A DNA stretch of 64,000 bases, from contig JANQSH010000039.1 in the NCBI GenBank assembly GCA_028284145.1, positions 37,869 through 101,868 of the forward strand. The letters are read 5' to 3'. The notes beneath the pieces were generated by a model, which saw only the letters and a program-made list of their open reading frames with translations, made no database searches and had not been told where the DNA came from. The position numbers were made by a program, and so were the translations under genes. The number at the start of each line of letters is the position of its first letter. Position 1 is the first letter of the stretch. Origin of the DNA: Planctomycetaceae bacterium (lineage in GTDB: Bacteria > Planctomycetota > Planctomycetia > Planctomycetales > Planctomycetaceae). This document shows positions 16,730 through 26,371 of the stretch, one piece after another.

Positions 16730-18012
16730 GATCGCTCAACCTCCTCGTGCCGGTCTTCGATGCCTGATTCATGGTATGCCAACTGGTTTCGGGCAAACGC
16801 CACACCATAGGCGGCTCCCATCAGTGCGAACAGCGGGTTCATGTAATAGACGTTGTAAATGAGAATGTTGTCGGTCGTGGAAATCAGCAGTGCGACGAAG
16901 TAGCCGAGAAACGCGGCGGCGAAAGTCTGCTTGAGAATGTCTGACGATCGTCTCACTCCCGTATGCAAGTCCCACATCTGCCAGATTACGGTGAGAAGAA
17001 AAATCGTCAGCCCGATGAGTCCGCACTCGAAACCAACCCGCAGATAATCATTGTGACAGAGGGTCATCCGCGGCCAGACGGTTGGCACGAAGAAGTACGA
17101 TGCCCCGACACCATGCCCAAACCAGGGGTGTTCCCACGCTTTTTCCAGAATCAATGGCCAGGCGGCAAAACGACCGAATCCGAGAAACCGCCCCGCGAAC
17201 AGATCTTCCAGCGTTCCCGAACCGGAATGGAAAAAGCGATGTTGGAACGTGTCGGTGTGAAACAACAGAACACCCAGGCCAGCGACGAAAAACGACATGA
17301 CCGCCCGCCAGAGGACACCTCGAATTCCCGGATGAGCCAGTGGGATCAACAGCAGCACGGCGGTTGCGGTTCGGCTGCCGGTCGCGGCATTCACTGCCAT
17401 GCAAAATATCCATCCAACCAGTGGAATAAGAATTCGGGCCGGCAAACCGGCGAAGTATACACAGGCGATCAGTCCAACCGTCATCGCGAGAACCCGCGCG
17501 CCACCGATTTCGCCATCACCGGAAACTTTCTCCATCAACACATGCAAGACAATCATCGCCAACGCGACGAAAAACATCTTTTGAAATGTGCGTAGCTGGT
17601 CTTCGGTCCGGACGAACATCGACGCGGCGGCACCCATCAACAACGGCATCGTCAGTTGACACAAGTCCTGTACATGTCGTGACGTAATCCCGCCGCACCA
17701 CAACAGGGAGAGTGAGAGAATCGCCAGCCAGGGCATCCAGACTTTCCAGGGAAAGGCGACATGAAACTGCTCGGCGAATCCCAGTTCGAGCAGAATGACA
17801 AGACCTCCCGCCAGAAGGAATAAGACCCACACCCAGCCGGACAAATTGAAACCGGCCACTTCGCCATCCAGAAACAAAGGCAACGCCGTCGCCAGCGGGA
17901 TACTCAAGGTGAACAAATAGCCGAGGCTCTGCCGATGCAACGGCACCATCTGCTGCGCGTTTGCCGGCAGACTTATAGAGGGATGAAGTGAAGAGGTCAT
18001 TTCGTGCGTCAT
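16723..18012 (-). CDS. O-antigen ligase / polymerase family membrane protein (Wzy_C-like)
   Basis: 429 residues with about 10-12 hydrophobic segments spread over residues 30-415. The family hallmark is the large periplasmic loop with a short motif before the last helices; here PWFGHGVGASYFFVP followed by TLCHNDYLRVGFECGLIGL fits the G-x-G...H-N-x-(Y/L) pattern well. Known members polymerise repeat units or ligate glycan to lipid. In this locus repeat-unit polymerisation is the likely job. It overlaps the flippase gene by 4 bp upstream, indicating one operon. Confidence 0.88.
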   Translation of the reverse strand: MTHEMTSSLHPSISLPANAQQMVPLHRQSLGYLFTLSIPLATALPLFLDGEVAGFNLSGWVWVLFLLAGGLVILLELGFAEQFHVAFPWKVWMPWLAILSLSLLWCGGITSRHVQDLCQLTMPLLMGAAASMFVRTEDQLRTFQKMFFVALAMIVLHVLMEKVSGDGEIGGARVLAMTVGLIACVYFAGLPARILIPLVGWIFCMAVNAATGSRTATAVLLLIPLAHPGIRGVLWRAVMSFFVAGLGVLLFHTDTFQHRFFHSGSGTLEDLFAGRFLGFGRFAAWPLILEKAWEHPWFGHGVGASYFFVPTVWPRMTLCHNDYLRVGFECGLIGLTIFLLTVIWQMWDLHTGVRRSSDILKQTFAAAFLGYFVALLISTTDNILIYNVYYMNPLFALMGAAYGVAFARNQLAYHESGIEDRHEEVERSW

Positions 18013-19406
18013 GCCGCTGCTCCTTCCGCGGAAAGATGACGAATGAGTCGTGTAAAGGCGACTCCACAGATAATGGAAACGGTCAGGTTACCAACCAGCA
18101 GTCCCACAGCCGCACCGATGACGCCCCAAATTGGAACCAATGCCAGCGTTGCACCAACCGTCAGTATCAACCCCAGCAATCTCGATTTGAAGATCATGTC
18201 GGGACGTTCAATGACCCACAGGCCATTTTCGGCGGCAAAGCTGATACCTCCACTCAACAGAGCCAGGGCAAGAACGGTAATGAGCCATTGCTCGCCCGGC
18301 ACGACAGGTTCATCGTAAAGTAAATGGAGTGCGAAACTGCCGCCCAGCATGACGATAATCGTAAAGAACGTCTGTGCCAGACCCAGTAACAATGTTGTTT
18401 TCCAGATGACGCGACGAACTTCCGCCGGGCCATCCTCAGCCTGTGCGCGGGACGCCTTCGGAGCGAGAACATTGCCGATGCCCAATATCACCGGATTAAA
18501 CAGCATCGCAACCGACATGCAGGCGGCATACATTCCTGTCGCCGTCTCGTCCAACAGACCAGTCAGTAACCAGTAAATCGCGTAAACCTGTAACGCACCG
18601 ATGACCTGCCCGGCACACATCCAGCGACCAAAGTTCCAGTGCTTTTTGAAGTCCGCGCGCGAGTGCCGCCAGTTGTACCGAAACTGTTTTGCAGTGTGCA
18701 CGAGCCAGCCCGTGGTCAACACGCAACAGGCAACGCCGATGGAAACATAGCCGGTGACTGCGGACAGTTGATTCAGTGATGCCAGCCAGATCAGCCCGCC
18801 AATTTGCAATGTCGTGACTGCCACGTCGAAGGAAAGGACAATCCAGACGCTCAGACGAGCGAATACATATCTCCGGACGTATTCCCGCAGTGACCAGAAC
18901 GGTACAATGGCAGCGATCATCCACATCACATGTCCCAAACCGTCTGGCCCCAATCCGAGTGCACAGCCGATTGCCATCACCGCGAAGACAACCATTGCAG
19001 TGACAGTCAACACAGCCTGATGCAACAACACACTGCCGGAGTACTGCTGCAACGCATTCCCTTTGAGTCGTGGGCTGTAAATAGTGTAGGGGAGAACGAT
19101 CAACGAATCCTGCAAGACCATGACGACAATCAGCAGGCTCATGCCAAGCGAATAGAGTCCCAGTTCATGGAGTCCACATATTCGCCCGATTAGCACGGTG
19201 GTGATCAGGCTTGTTCCACTGACGACGGCTTGATCGGCCAATGCCAGAAAGGTATCGCGCGTGCCGGGACCAACCAGAGATTTGACTCGACTCACAACTC
19301 TGCCGACTCGAGAACCCTGATCGGTCAAGGGAAGTGAATCGGTATTCGGCTTTGATTGCAGGGAGACGTCTTGTGAGATGTCGGTTTGGGTGACAGATTG
19401 CGTCAT
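18009..19406 (-). CDS. Polysaccharide flippase (Wzx-like, MATE/MVF superfamily)
   Basis: 465 residues with about 12-14 predicted membrane helices from residue 50 to 455. The helix pattern and the tract TFLALADQAVVSGTSLITTV are typical of polysaccharide transporters. It should move lipid-linked repeat units across the inner membrane. The N-terminal 45 residues are soluble and Ser/Gln-rich. Overlaps of 4 bp with the deacetylase gene and 4 bp with the ligase gene show tight coupling in the locus. Confidence 0.85.
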   Translation of the reverse strand: MTQSVTQTDISQDVSLQSKPNTDSLPLTDQGSRVGRVVSRVKSLVGPGTRDTFLALADQAVVSGTSLITTVLIGRICGLHELGLYSLGMSLLIVVMVLQDSLIVLPYTIYSPRLKGNALQQYSGSVLLHQAVLTVTAMVVFAVMAIGCALGLGPDGLGHVMWMIAAIVPFWSLREYVRRYVFARLSVWIVLSFDVAVTTLQIGGLIWLASLNQLSAVTGYVSIGVACCVLTTGWLVHTAKQFRYNWRHSRADFKKHWNFGRWMCAGQVIGALQVYAIYWLLTGLLDETATGMYAACMSVAMLFNPVILGIGNVLAPKASRAQAEDGPAEVRRVIWKTTLLLGLAQTFFTIIVMLGGSFALHLLYDEPVVPGEQWLITVLALALLSGGISFAAENGLWVIERPDMIFKSRLLGLILTVGATLALVPIWGVIGAAVGLLVGNLTVSIICGVAFTRLIRHLSAEGAAA

Positions 19407-20434
19407 CGAACATCTCCCGTCAGCACTTGTTCGTCATCCGCCGGAACAAATTCGACATTCATTTTGTCGAAGGTCGTCTGTCTGCCACGCATCGTATTCT
19501 TGATCGCGCGACGCAGTTTGGGAGCCCAACTGTACCAGCCGCACAATTTGGCCGATAACGTCGCCGCGGTATCCCACGGAAAAGCATTCATCCGTCCCCA
19601 GCGAAAAGGGTCGTCCTGCAGATGATCGACGGTTACCGCTTCGGTAGTGAGAGCGCAAAAGAGTGTTGTTTCTTTAGCGATGGTGATGAGATCGTCACCG
19701 GCGAACCCTTTGTATGGGCAGCCGTATGGAAAGGCGAAAGGGAGCGAGTTGGTCTGCGTCAACTCCTCCAGAATATCGATTGACCGTTGCAGATCGGTAC
19801 GAAAAACCTCTGGCTGACCTCGAAAATCATTGTGCGTATGTGTGTGGGCTCCAATGGTGATCAGCGGATCGGCTTGCATCTCCAGTAATTCTGCTGTGGT
19901 AAGCCCCCGGATCATTTCGGGCGGAACGTGTGATGCGAAATGCACCCCCCATTCGTCGAAGTGAAACGGAATATCGTGATCGAGATAGCCAGTGCTGATG
20001 AACAATGTCGCCGGGATGTTGTGTTTTTGGAGCACGGGCCAGGCATGCCGATAGACCGACTGAAAAATGTCATCGAACGTTACGATGGTCGTTTTCGGAG
20101 GTAGATGGCGATTGTTTCGACGAGCATTAAGGAGATCGCACAGCGCGATGAACTTGTGCCCCCGTTTCAAAAGCCCTTTCAATTGTCGCTCGAATTGCTC
20201 CGGCGGCACGTTGTGATGCGGTGGAGGCAGGCCCGGAAGCGTTTCCTCAACGCGATGGTATGTCAGAATTCCGATTTGATTTGAGACACGACTTCCAAGA
20301 ACAGCATTCAAACACGCGCCCAGGTTTCCGATAGCGCGGAATGGGAGCGACTGCGCGAAAGGTTCAGAGAGTTTACACGTCAACCTTTGCATATGATCAG
20401 GGGAAAGCCAGGGTGATCCTTCAGGTGCTGTCAT
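19403..20434 (-). CDS. Polysaccharide deacetylase (NodB homology, CE4)
   Basis: Removes N- or O-acetyl groups from glycans using a metal ion. The motif TFDD (D121, D122) is present, and the metal histidines appear as GAHTHTHND (H197, H199, H201). The usual TFDDG is TFDDI here, a mild departure. ILTYHRVEE near residue 56 is also typical of the family. The 343 residues include a helical N-terminal extension with no signal peptide, so it probably acts on the cytoplasmic side. Alternative start ATG 20392. Confidence 0.87.
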   Translation of the reverse strand: MTAPEGSPWLSPDHMQRLTCKLSEPFAQSLPFRAIGNLGACLNAVLGSRVSNQIGILTYHRVEETLPGLPPPHHNVPPEQFERQLKGLLKRGHKFIALCDLLNARRNNRHLPPKTTIVTFDDIFQSVYRHAWPVLQKHNIPATLFISTGYLDHDIPFHFDEWGVHFASHVPPEMIRGLTTAELLEMQADPLITIGAHTHTHNDFRGQPEVFRTDLQRSIDILEELTQTNSLPFAFPYGCPYKGFAGDDLITIAKETTLFCALTTEAVTVDHLQDDPFRWGRMNAFPWDTAATLSAKLCGWYSWAPKLRRAIKNTMRGRQTTFDKMNVEFVPADDEQVLTGDVR

Positions 20435-20475
20435 TGTGTTTCATTCCAGCCGGTCGGGGCGGGATTTGGTTTGTC

Positions 20476-21792
20476 TCAGGAACCTTTGCGTCCAAAGACG
20501 GTACCAAAAGTTCTGAAGATCAGTTCGACATCAGTCGTGATGGTCCTCGAGCCAATATAAGACAAGTCCATCCGCGTCCAGTCGCCAAATGAGATGCTGT
20601 TCCGTTCGTCCTGAATCTGCCATGTGCAGGTCAGACCCGGTGTCACATCCAGCCGACGGCGTTGCCAACTCAGGCAGGCATCCGACTCGTGACACGGGAG
20701 AGGTCGTGGCCCCACCAGAGACATGTCTCCTGTGAGAACGTTCCACAATTGAGGTAACTCATCGATGCTGGTTTTGCGAATGAACTTGCCGATACCGGTG
20801 ATTCTTGGATCGTTTTTGATTTTGAATGCTGGACCGTCCTGTTCGTTCTGTTCCATTAGAGCCGCCTGTTTCGCCTCGGCATCGATCACCATCGAACGAA
20901 ACTTGTAAATGCGAAAAGGTTTACCCCCTCGACCGGTACGCAGTTGGCTGAACAGCACTGGGCCGTTCGAGGTCAGCTTGATGACGATCGCAGTCGCCAG
21001 CAAAACTGGTGAGAGCATCAGTAATCCGATCGCCGCACCAGTCATGTCGATCATTCGTTTCCAAACCGGCATGGGCCGCACGAAAATGGCTTCCAATGGC
21101 TGGGCTGATTGCTGTGGATCGATGCCACGATGCAAATCCACGAGTTCATCGACCAGTCGTTCCGCCCTCTGCAGATTACCATCGATTTCGATTTCGGTCT
21201 CGGTTTTGGTTTTCAACTCAATCTGAACGTCGGTCGAGACCAACAGGGCATCACTCTCACTTGCCAGTCCGGTTGATTGATCGAATGACGAACGCCTGAC
21301 GCCAATCAGCAGATCATCCGGCAGATCGATACCAGATGCCGTATCATTTAGTGCCGACCCGTCATCATTCGAGGAGGCCTGATTGTCCTCGGATTGGTCC
21401 GGCACGATTTCGTTGGGGTGTTGAAAGACCTCACATGTCACCGCCCCAATGTCATTGCGAAGTCCCTCAATTTTTTCCAGGAATTTCCACGCTCCCTCGG
21501 GTCGCGTATCCCACAGCACGATGCCCAACTGTTCGTTTTGCAAAAAGCCAATGTGATCCGTTGCCCGGATATTCTTCCGCAGATTGAGCGCAAACTCGGT
21601 TACCATCGGCGCATCGATTTCATCCGAAAGTGTGAACACGGCAAGGCAAAATGGTCGGCTACTGCGATCGGTACGCATGCGTTCCACTTCCAGAATGGAG
21701 CGGAATGTGCTTTGTGAATGAATGCCAGCACGGTCGCGCTGTTCTTCTTCACGGAGCCTGGCCCACGTTTGGCGTATTCTCTGCAAGAACAT
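20476..21792 (-). CDS. Initiating phosphoglycosyl transferase (WbaP/PglC type) with N-terminal GGDEF-like domain
   Basis: The C-terminal half is a bacterial sugar transferase: one hydrophobic anchor (IGLLMLSPVLLATAIVI), then GKPFRIYKFRSM, then the catalytic Asp-Glu dyad in KTSIDELPQLWNVL and VGPRPL. It transfers a sugar phosphate to undecaprenyl phosphate to start each repeat unit. The first 120 residues (SILEVERMRTDRSSRPF, then LRKNIRATDHIGFL) resemble a degenerate GGDEF/nucleotide cyclase fold with no GGDEF motif. A linker rich in Asp/Ser/Thr joins the two. The start at 21792 is preferred over 21936, which would overlap the Wzz gene by 188 bp; 21792 overlaps by 44 bp. Confidence 0.9.
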   Translation of the reverse strand: MFLQRIRQTWARLREEEQRDRAGIHSQSTFRSILEVERMRTDRSSRPFCLAVFTLSDEIDAPMVTEFALNLRKNIRATDHIGFLQNEQLGIVLWDTRPEGAWKFLEKIEGLRNDIGAVTCEVFQHPNEIVPDQSEDNQASSNDDGSALNDTASGIDLPDDLLIGVRRSSFDQSTGLASESDALLVSTDVQIELKTKTETEIEIDGNLQRAERLVDELVDLHRGIDPQQSAQPLEAIFVRPMPVWKRMIDMTGAAIGLLMLSPVLLATAIVIKLTSNGPVLFSQLRTGRGGKPFRIYKFRSMVIDAEAKQAALMEQNEQDGPAFKIKNDPRITGIGKFIRKTSIDELPQLWNVLTGDMSLVGPRPLPCHESDACLSWQRRRLDVTPGLTCTWQIQDERNSISFGDWTRMDLSYIGSRTITTDVELIFRTFGTVFGRKGS

Positions 21793-23359
21793 CTCTGGTT
21801 GTCTCCGAGGTCTGAGTTGTCGGTCGTTGAGTCTGTTTAATTTCGTCGTTGGATTCGGTGGAGCGTGTGCGGTCGAAAAATTCCTTGATGAATGCGATGG
21901 CGAAAGCAACAGCGACCGCCACAAGGAATCCGGCAATCAGGACGAGCGACTTCCTGGGACTGACAGGTTTGCGATTGAACGTTGGTGCCTGCACAACGTT
22001 CACATTTGAGATGCGCTCATTCTCCAAATCACGATCGATTCGTGCCTGTTCCAGTTTCTGCGAATACTCGCCGTAGTTCGTTTTGAGCAGCGTGACCTTC
22101 TGCTGCAGTTCTTCAATGTGACCTTCCTGCTCGTTCAAATTCCACAGCCGTTCCCGTTCAGCCTGCCGTTGTTTTTCCAGTGATGCCAACTTTGCCCTGG
22201 CTGAGGCGGCGAGAATTTTTTCATCCAGCATTTTGAGGTACATCTGCTGATGGGCCGGATTGGTCGAATGGATCGCCTGCGTGCCGGGCGTCGATTGCTT
22301 CGCCAGTATCGCTTCGGCCTCCTGGATCTGCTGCTGCACACTGGTCACCAGGTGATGATGGGGCGTGTATTTGTTGAGCAGTTCCTGTTCACGAATCCGC
22401 AGTTCAAAAAGCTGTCGCCGGGTCATGCCATATGGTCCGCCGGGAAATCCGCTGACTTCTTCGGTCAGCAATCGTTCGGGAATACTGTTGAGTGTCTGCT
22501 CCATCGTCTCGGCCCGGGCCTGGGCAGAGGTAAAGTCGGCCTCAGTCTGGCGAATGGCGGTATCCAAAGCCGCCAACTCCGCTTGAGCCCGTTGGCGACC
22601 ACCTTCAATGGTGACCAATTCGAGTTCGTTTTTGGCATCGCGAAATTCGGCCTGAGCGTCAGCCAACTGATTCCGCAGCAGGTTTGTCTGCTTCTCAAAG
22701 AAATTGTAAGAACCGGTCGTGCGATGGGCACGTAGATGAAGCACGCGGAATGCATCCAGAAATGATCCGAGAATCGTCTGTGCGCTGTGTGGGTTTCTGA
22801 ATTGAGACGTGACCTTGATCACGCGCGAATCGTGTGCGGCAGAGACATCGATGGCGGAACCGAGTTCGCGAATCGCTTTCTCTCGATTCGAGATCGCCAG
22901 CGGAAGGCCGAGTGTTTCATTTGGTTGATTCGGTTTTGCCGATGACGCTTCACTTGATTTGACGTTATCGGGTTCCGTAGTCGTGTTCGCTCTGGCTGTC
23001 TTCCCGAGAATCAACTCGGGGCCGAGTTCATCGACCACGTTATCCAGCACAGCCCGGCTTTCGATGATGTCGAGGACCGTCTTGATCTCGTTTTCCGGCG
23101 CGTCGTGCATCGACACGTTCTGGCCGGTGGTTGCAGTCGGATCCAATGCGACACTTTCACGTCCCACGCGGACGAACAGTTTTGCTTCGGATTCATACGT
23201 CTTTGGCCAGTACTTCAGCGCGACAATCGTCACGACCATCACCAGCACAAACACCAGCAACAATAGCACGATCTGCCGCCGGATGATCGCCAGCGCGTCG
23301 AAAATGGTTTGAGCCGATTGTGGCGGATTCTGAGAACGGAATTCGGGCCGGGACATCAC
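21749..23359 (-). CDS. Wzz/GumC-type chain-length determinant (polysaccharide co-polymerase)
   Basis: 536 residues. TM1 lies at about 31-49 (VLLLLVFVLVMVVTIVAL) and TM2 near 474-494 (SLVLIAGFLVAVAVAF), enclosing a large periplasmic region. That region has the Wzz fold start (YWPKTYESEAKLFVRVGRES) and a long coiled coil (residues about 215-455, rich in Glu, Gln, Ala and Leu). The Pro-rich pre-TM2 motif FNRKPVSPRKS is typical. No BY-kinase domain is attached. It should set polymer length and link the inner membrane to the Wza-type exporter. Confidence 0.92.
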   Translation of the reverse strand: MMSRPEFRSQNPPQSAQTIFDALAIIRRQIVLLLLVFVLVMVVTIVALKYWPKTYESEAKLFVRVGRESVALDPTATTGQNVSMHDAPENEIKTVLDIIESRAVLDNVVDELGPELILGKTARANTTTEPDNVKSSEASSAKPNQPNETLGLPLAISNREKAIRELGSAIDVSAAHDSRVIKVTSQFRNPHSAQTILGSFLDAFRVLHLRAHRTTGSYNFFEKQTNLLRNQLADAQAEFRDAKNELELVTIEGGRQRAQAELAALDTAIRQTEADFTSAQARAETMEQTLNSIPERLLTEEVSGFPGGPYGMTRRQLFELRIREQELLNKYTPHHHLVTSVQQQIQEAEAILAKQSTPGTQAIHSTNPAHQQMYLKMLDEKILAASARAKLASLEKQRQAERERLWNLNEQEGHIEELQQKVTLLKTNYGEYSQKLEQARIDRDLENERISNVNVVQAPTFNRKPVSPRKSLVLIAGFLVAVAVAFAIAFIKEFFDRTRSTESNDEIKQTQRPTTQTSETTRDVLAENTPNVGQAP

Positions 23360-23540
23360 AGCACCTGTCGTATATCGAAAGGCAGACCACGTCTGCAGTT
23401 ATGTTAATTTGAGGCAAACCGCTGGAAATTCAGGCCGGCAGTGTCCCTTAAAAAGATAGGTCACGACGAAAGAAATGCGGGCGAGATACCGCTTTTAAGC
23501 CGAGGCATTCCGGACGATTAAAGCGTTTCATCCGGTCGTA

Positions 23541-23601
23541 GTGCCTTGTCAAAGCTTTGTTTTGGGGTACGAACTGACTAACGCGCTCTGTTGTTGCTCC
23601 T
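23541..23601 (-). repeat. R2 element, copy c (truncated)
   Basis: Partial reverse copy of about 60 bp: GTGCCTTGTCAAAGC, TTGTTTTGGGGTACG, then TGTTGTTGCTCCT. It stops where R1 copy 5 begins. The missing half of R2 is not found on the far side of R1, so the junction is not a simple insertion that left both halves. Confidence 0.65.
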
Positions 23602-23701
23602 TGAGCGTATTATGTTCTTCTGTACCGCAAAATCGCCTTCTGACCTGCAAATGCAGACTCCCACAAGCGAGAACCGTCACACGAAAAGGGAAACGGCTCC
23701 T
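23602..23701 (+). repeat. R1 element, copy 5 (forward)
   Basis: Type B copy: GAGCGTATTATGTTC at the left, the inner stem CTGCAAATGCAG, GAACCGTCACACGAAAAGGG, and AAACGGCTCC at the right. It lies between the Wza-type and Wzz-type genes. Confidence 0.85.
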
Positions 23702-23813
23702 TGTCACTTCATCAAGCCCTGATTTTCAGCCTGAACGCTGCAGTAGGAACGCGTGGAATGATCCCGTTGAACCAGAGACAATGGCATCAGAGATGATGCC
23801 AATTGTGGGGATA

Positions 23814-25931
23814 TCAATTGCTGCTGCCGAAGGCATCAAAGCTCGCGGCTTCGACCACGGAGCCATCCAGCAGGTGCCGTTCAAAGAAGGCGAACACCGC
23901 TTCCAGCTTCGTGTACCGCAGGTAGATGCGGTCTTCCGGACGAATGAGAATCCGTCGGTCGGGTCGTTTCATCGCCTCGTACAGGTCGACTTCAATCGGC
24001 ACCCAGCGGCCATTCGCCAGTTTACGCTGGATGATGGCCTTGCTCGCGCCGACGGTGACATCCTGATTCAGGGCCGAAATGCCCCCGACGTTTTTGGATG
24101 GCATCTGACGATTGCCAGTCGCCTCGGCCAACGCGATCGCGCCAACCACATCGATGTCGTAATCGCGCGGCATAATGTACTGACCGACCCCCAGCAGGCC
24201 GCCAGTGTAAAAGAATTCGGTCTCACGCGATTCGATGAAAACGATGTCTCCCTCATAGAGTGTGATGTCCTCTTCCGAAAGATAAAGTTGTTCTCCATCG
24301 TTGAGGCGAAGTGGAATACGGATCGTGTGAGGATTGTCGAGTGTCGAGGCGATCGCGGGGTGCTCAGCCGCAAAATGTGGTGGCAAACCGTGAACGGGTG
24401 CAATGTGATTGGCTCCGGCATCGCAGCCAGTCGTGCAGTTCATCTGTCGAATCAGCAGATGACGGGGCTTGCTGGCGGAATGTTGATGCGATGCGTTGAC
24501 TATCGAGTTCGCAGCCATTTGTTGCAGGGTGTTGTGTCCCGAGGTTGGGACGATCTGGTGTCGTACTGTTGTCGTGCCATGAATCATTTTCCGGTTCATT
24601 GCGTCATTCGGTTGCTTCTTGTCTCCCGTTAATCTGGGGAGTAGTGGTTTGCGGAACCACTTTCGCTGCGCATTCAACTTTCGTTGTGCATTCAGTGATT
24701 TGGAATCCTGCTTCGGCGTTTTACCTGAGGGATGCAAACCGTATGGCATACCTTGAAAATTGTACGAGGTTGGAATATCGGAGGCGTTCCGACCCCCACG
24801 GTAATTCTGATAGAGGGTAGCATCCGGCGATTGCCCACGAGCGACGAAACTTGTGGCAGGTTGCCCCGGCATCATCATTCCGCGCGGTCCAAAGACCGGC
24901 GGTCCAAAGTTGACTGGATTGAAAGTCTGCGGAGAGGAAATGGGAAGAAACCGCGTCGGGATTTGTGGCTGTTGACCGGGTGATGGTTGAGGGGTTGGCT
25001 GAATAGCCGGTGTTGAGGGTGGCATGACAGGCATGACCGTTTGTACCGGTGGCATTCCCTGATGTTGTGGCAAAACCAGTGTCGCAGTCGGTGTGTGATG
25101 GATTGTATTGTCGTTTCTGCGAGCCATCATTTCGCGGTATCGCGCACCACGAATCACATAGATGGCATTGTGCGCGTCGAGACCGGGAAGGCCTCCGGTT
25201 TCCGCCAACGCATGCAACACATCATTGCGGTAGACAGACAGATTGATAATCCGCCCGGTGCCTCGTTTGTCAATCTCGAAGTTGACCGTGGATCCTGCGC
25301 CGATGTTTCCCTGATCATTTCCCGATTCCTGCCGAATGACCAGCACGCGATAACTGCGCGCTTTCTGCAATGAGACGAAAATCCGCTGACGGTCTGGTTT
25401 CAGAAGGGGCCGTGACCCTGTCGTATAGGCCTGGCGAATGGCCTGTTCAACCTGACGCAGCGTCAGACCCCGCACATTCAAGGGGGGCAGGTACGGGAGC
25501 GAAATCGTGCCATCGGCATGAACGGAAACGGGATAGCCAAGCGAAGGTGGCATGTCGTTATCGATGGGGGCGTAAACCGGCGGAACTTCATTGTCATTCC
25601 CGAGAATTCCCTCGATAAAAATGCCCAATACATCTCCCCCGTCAACATGATGCTCGACCGGCGGAGTTTGCCGAAGCAGGGAAAGGTCAATCGTCGTTCG
25701 TTCCGAACGCGCGGGCATGCGGAAAAATTCCGGCATTTTTTCCGCTGGGACACCTTCCAACGGTCGCAGAGCGGAACACCCCGGACTCAACAATAGGCCA
25801 AGCATCACCACGACAGGGACAAGTCGCCCCAGGGCCGGTGCCATGCGGCCAAATCTGCACATACCCTTTGAGAAGGGGATGCGATCGTGTCGTGTAAGTG
25901 ATGAAAGGATATTGAGTTGCGAGATGTTCAT
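23814..25931 (-). CDS. Outer-membrane polysaccharide export lipoprotein (Wza-type) with long low-complexity insert
   Basis: About 705 residues from ATG 25931. A lipobox LLSPGC gives the mature N-terminal Cys. Alternative starts at 25862 or 25844 would give shorter, more standard lipoprotein signals. A poly-export domain opens with VDGGDVLGIFIEGILG and LPPLNVRGLTLRQVEQAI. A first SLBB-like segment follows (NDVLHALAETGGLPGLDAHN). Then a Pro/Gln/Met/His-rich region of roughly 200 residues has no clear fold. The C-terminal part has a second SLBB-like segment (VVGAIALAEATGN) after IVFIESRETEFFYTGGLLG. It should form the outer-membrane exit channel. It is first in the polysaccharide locus. Confidence 0.88.
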   Translation of the reverse strand: MNISQLNILSSLTRHDRIPFSKGMCRFGRMAPALGRLVPVVVMLGLLLSPGCSALRPLEGVPAEKMPEFFRMPARSERTTIDLSLLRQTPPVEHHVDGGDVLGIFIEGILGNDNEVPPVYAPIDNDMPPSLGYPVSVHADGTISLPYLPPLNVRGLTLRQVEQAIRQAYTTGSRPLLKPDRQRIFVSLQKARSYRVLVIRQESGNDQGNIGAGSTVNFEIDKRGTGRIINLSVYRNDVLHALAETGGLPGLDAHNAIYVIRGARYREMMARRNDNTIHHTPTATLVLPQHQGMPPVQTVMPVMPPSTPAIQPTPQPSPGQQPQIPTRFLPISSPQTFNPVNFGPPVFGPRGMMMPGQPATSFVARGQSPDATLYQNYRGGRNASDIPTSYNFQGMPYGLHPSGKTPKQDSKSLNAQRKLNAQRKWFRKPLLPRLTGDKKQPNDAMNRKMIHGTTTVRHQIVPTSGHNTLQQMAANSIVNASHQHSASKPRHLLIRQMNCTTGCDAGANHIAPVHGLPPHFAAEHPAIASTLDNPHTIRIPLRLNDGEQLYLSEEDITLYEGDIVFIESRETEFFYTGGLLGVGQYIMPRDYDIDVVGAIALAEATGNRQMPSKNVGGISALNQDVTVGASKAIIQRKLANGRWVPIEVDLYEAMKRPDRRILIRPEDRIYLRYTKLEAVFAFFERHLLDGSVVEAASFDAFGSSN

Positions 25932-26093
25932 GGTTTCCGGGATTTCATCACGGAGTCTCTGGACGCACAATCGGCACGATTGTTGATATCCCTTTTATCG
26001 GCACAGTTTGCCAAATCCGTGATTCCGAGGTGGGAAATACCAACCTCAAACAGGCATCATCCTGGAACTGGCTCAGACGCAACGCAATCGTCA

Positions 26094-26193
26094 TGAGCAG
26101 TTTACCTTCTGGTGTGACGTCTCTGGCTCGTGGGAGTCCGTGTTTGCAGGCCGAACGACGCCCATTGCGGCATAGAAGAGCGTAATACGCTCA
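26094..26193 (-). repeat. R1 element, copy 6 (reverse)
   Basis: Type A copy: GAGCAGTTTACC at the left, TGGCTCGTGGGAGTCC (hairpin), TTTGCAGGCC, and GAGCGTAATACGCTC at the right. It lies in the 440-bp divergent gap between the Wza-type gene and the secreted-protein gene at 26372. The rest of that gap shows no gene. Confidence 0.9.
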
Positions 26194-26371
26194 TACGCCG
26201 TGGCTTTTGTGATTCTGATATTTTTGAGAAACCGAACCTGCTCCGATTCATAGCCGCCTGTTCCCGGATTTCTCTTGCCACTTTGCACCTTTTCACCAGA
26301 TAATGCGATTCCGTTGAAATCCGAATCACTCACTTGCTGGGACGGCACGTCCCAACACCAGGGAGTTTCCC

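Noticed and set aside
23541..24632. Open frame of 363 residues antisense to the Wza-type gene and running into R2/R1
   Set aside because: It starts in repeat sequence and has no family resemblance.
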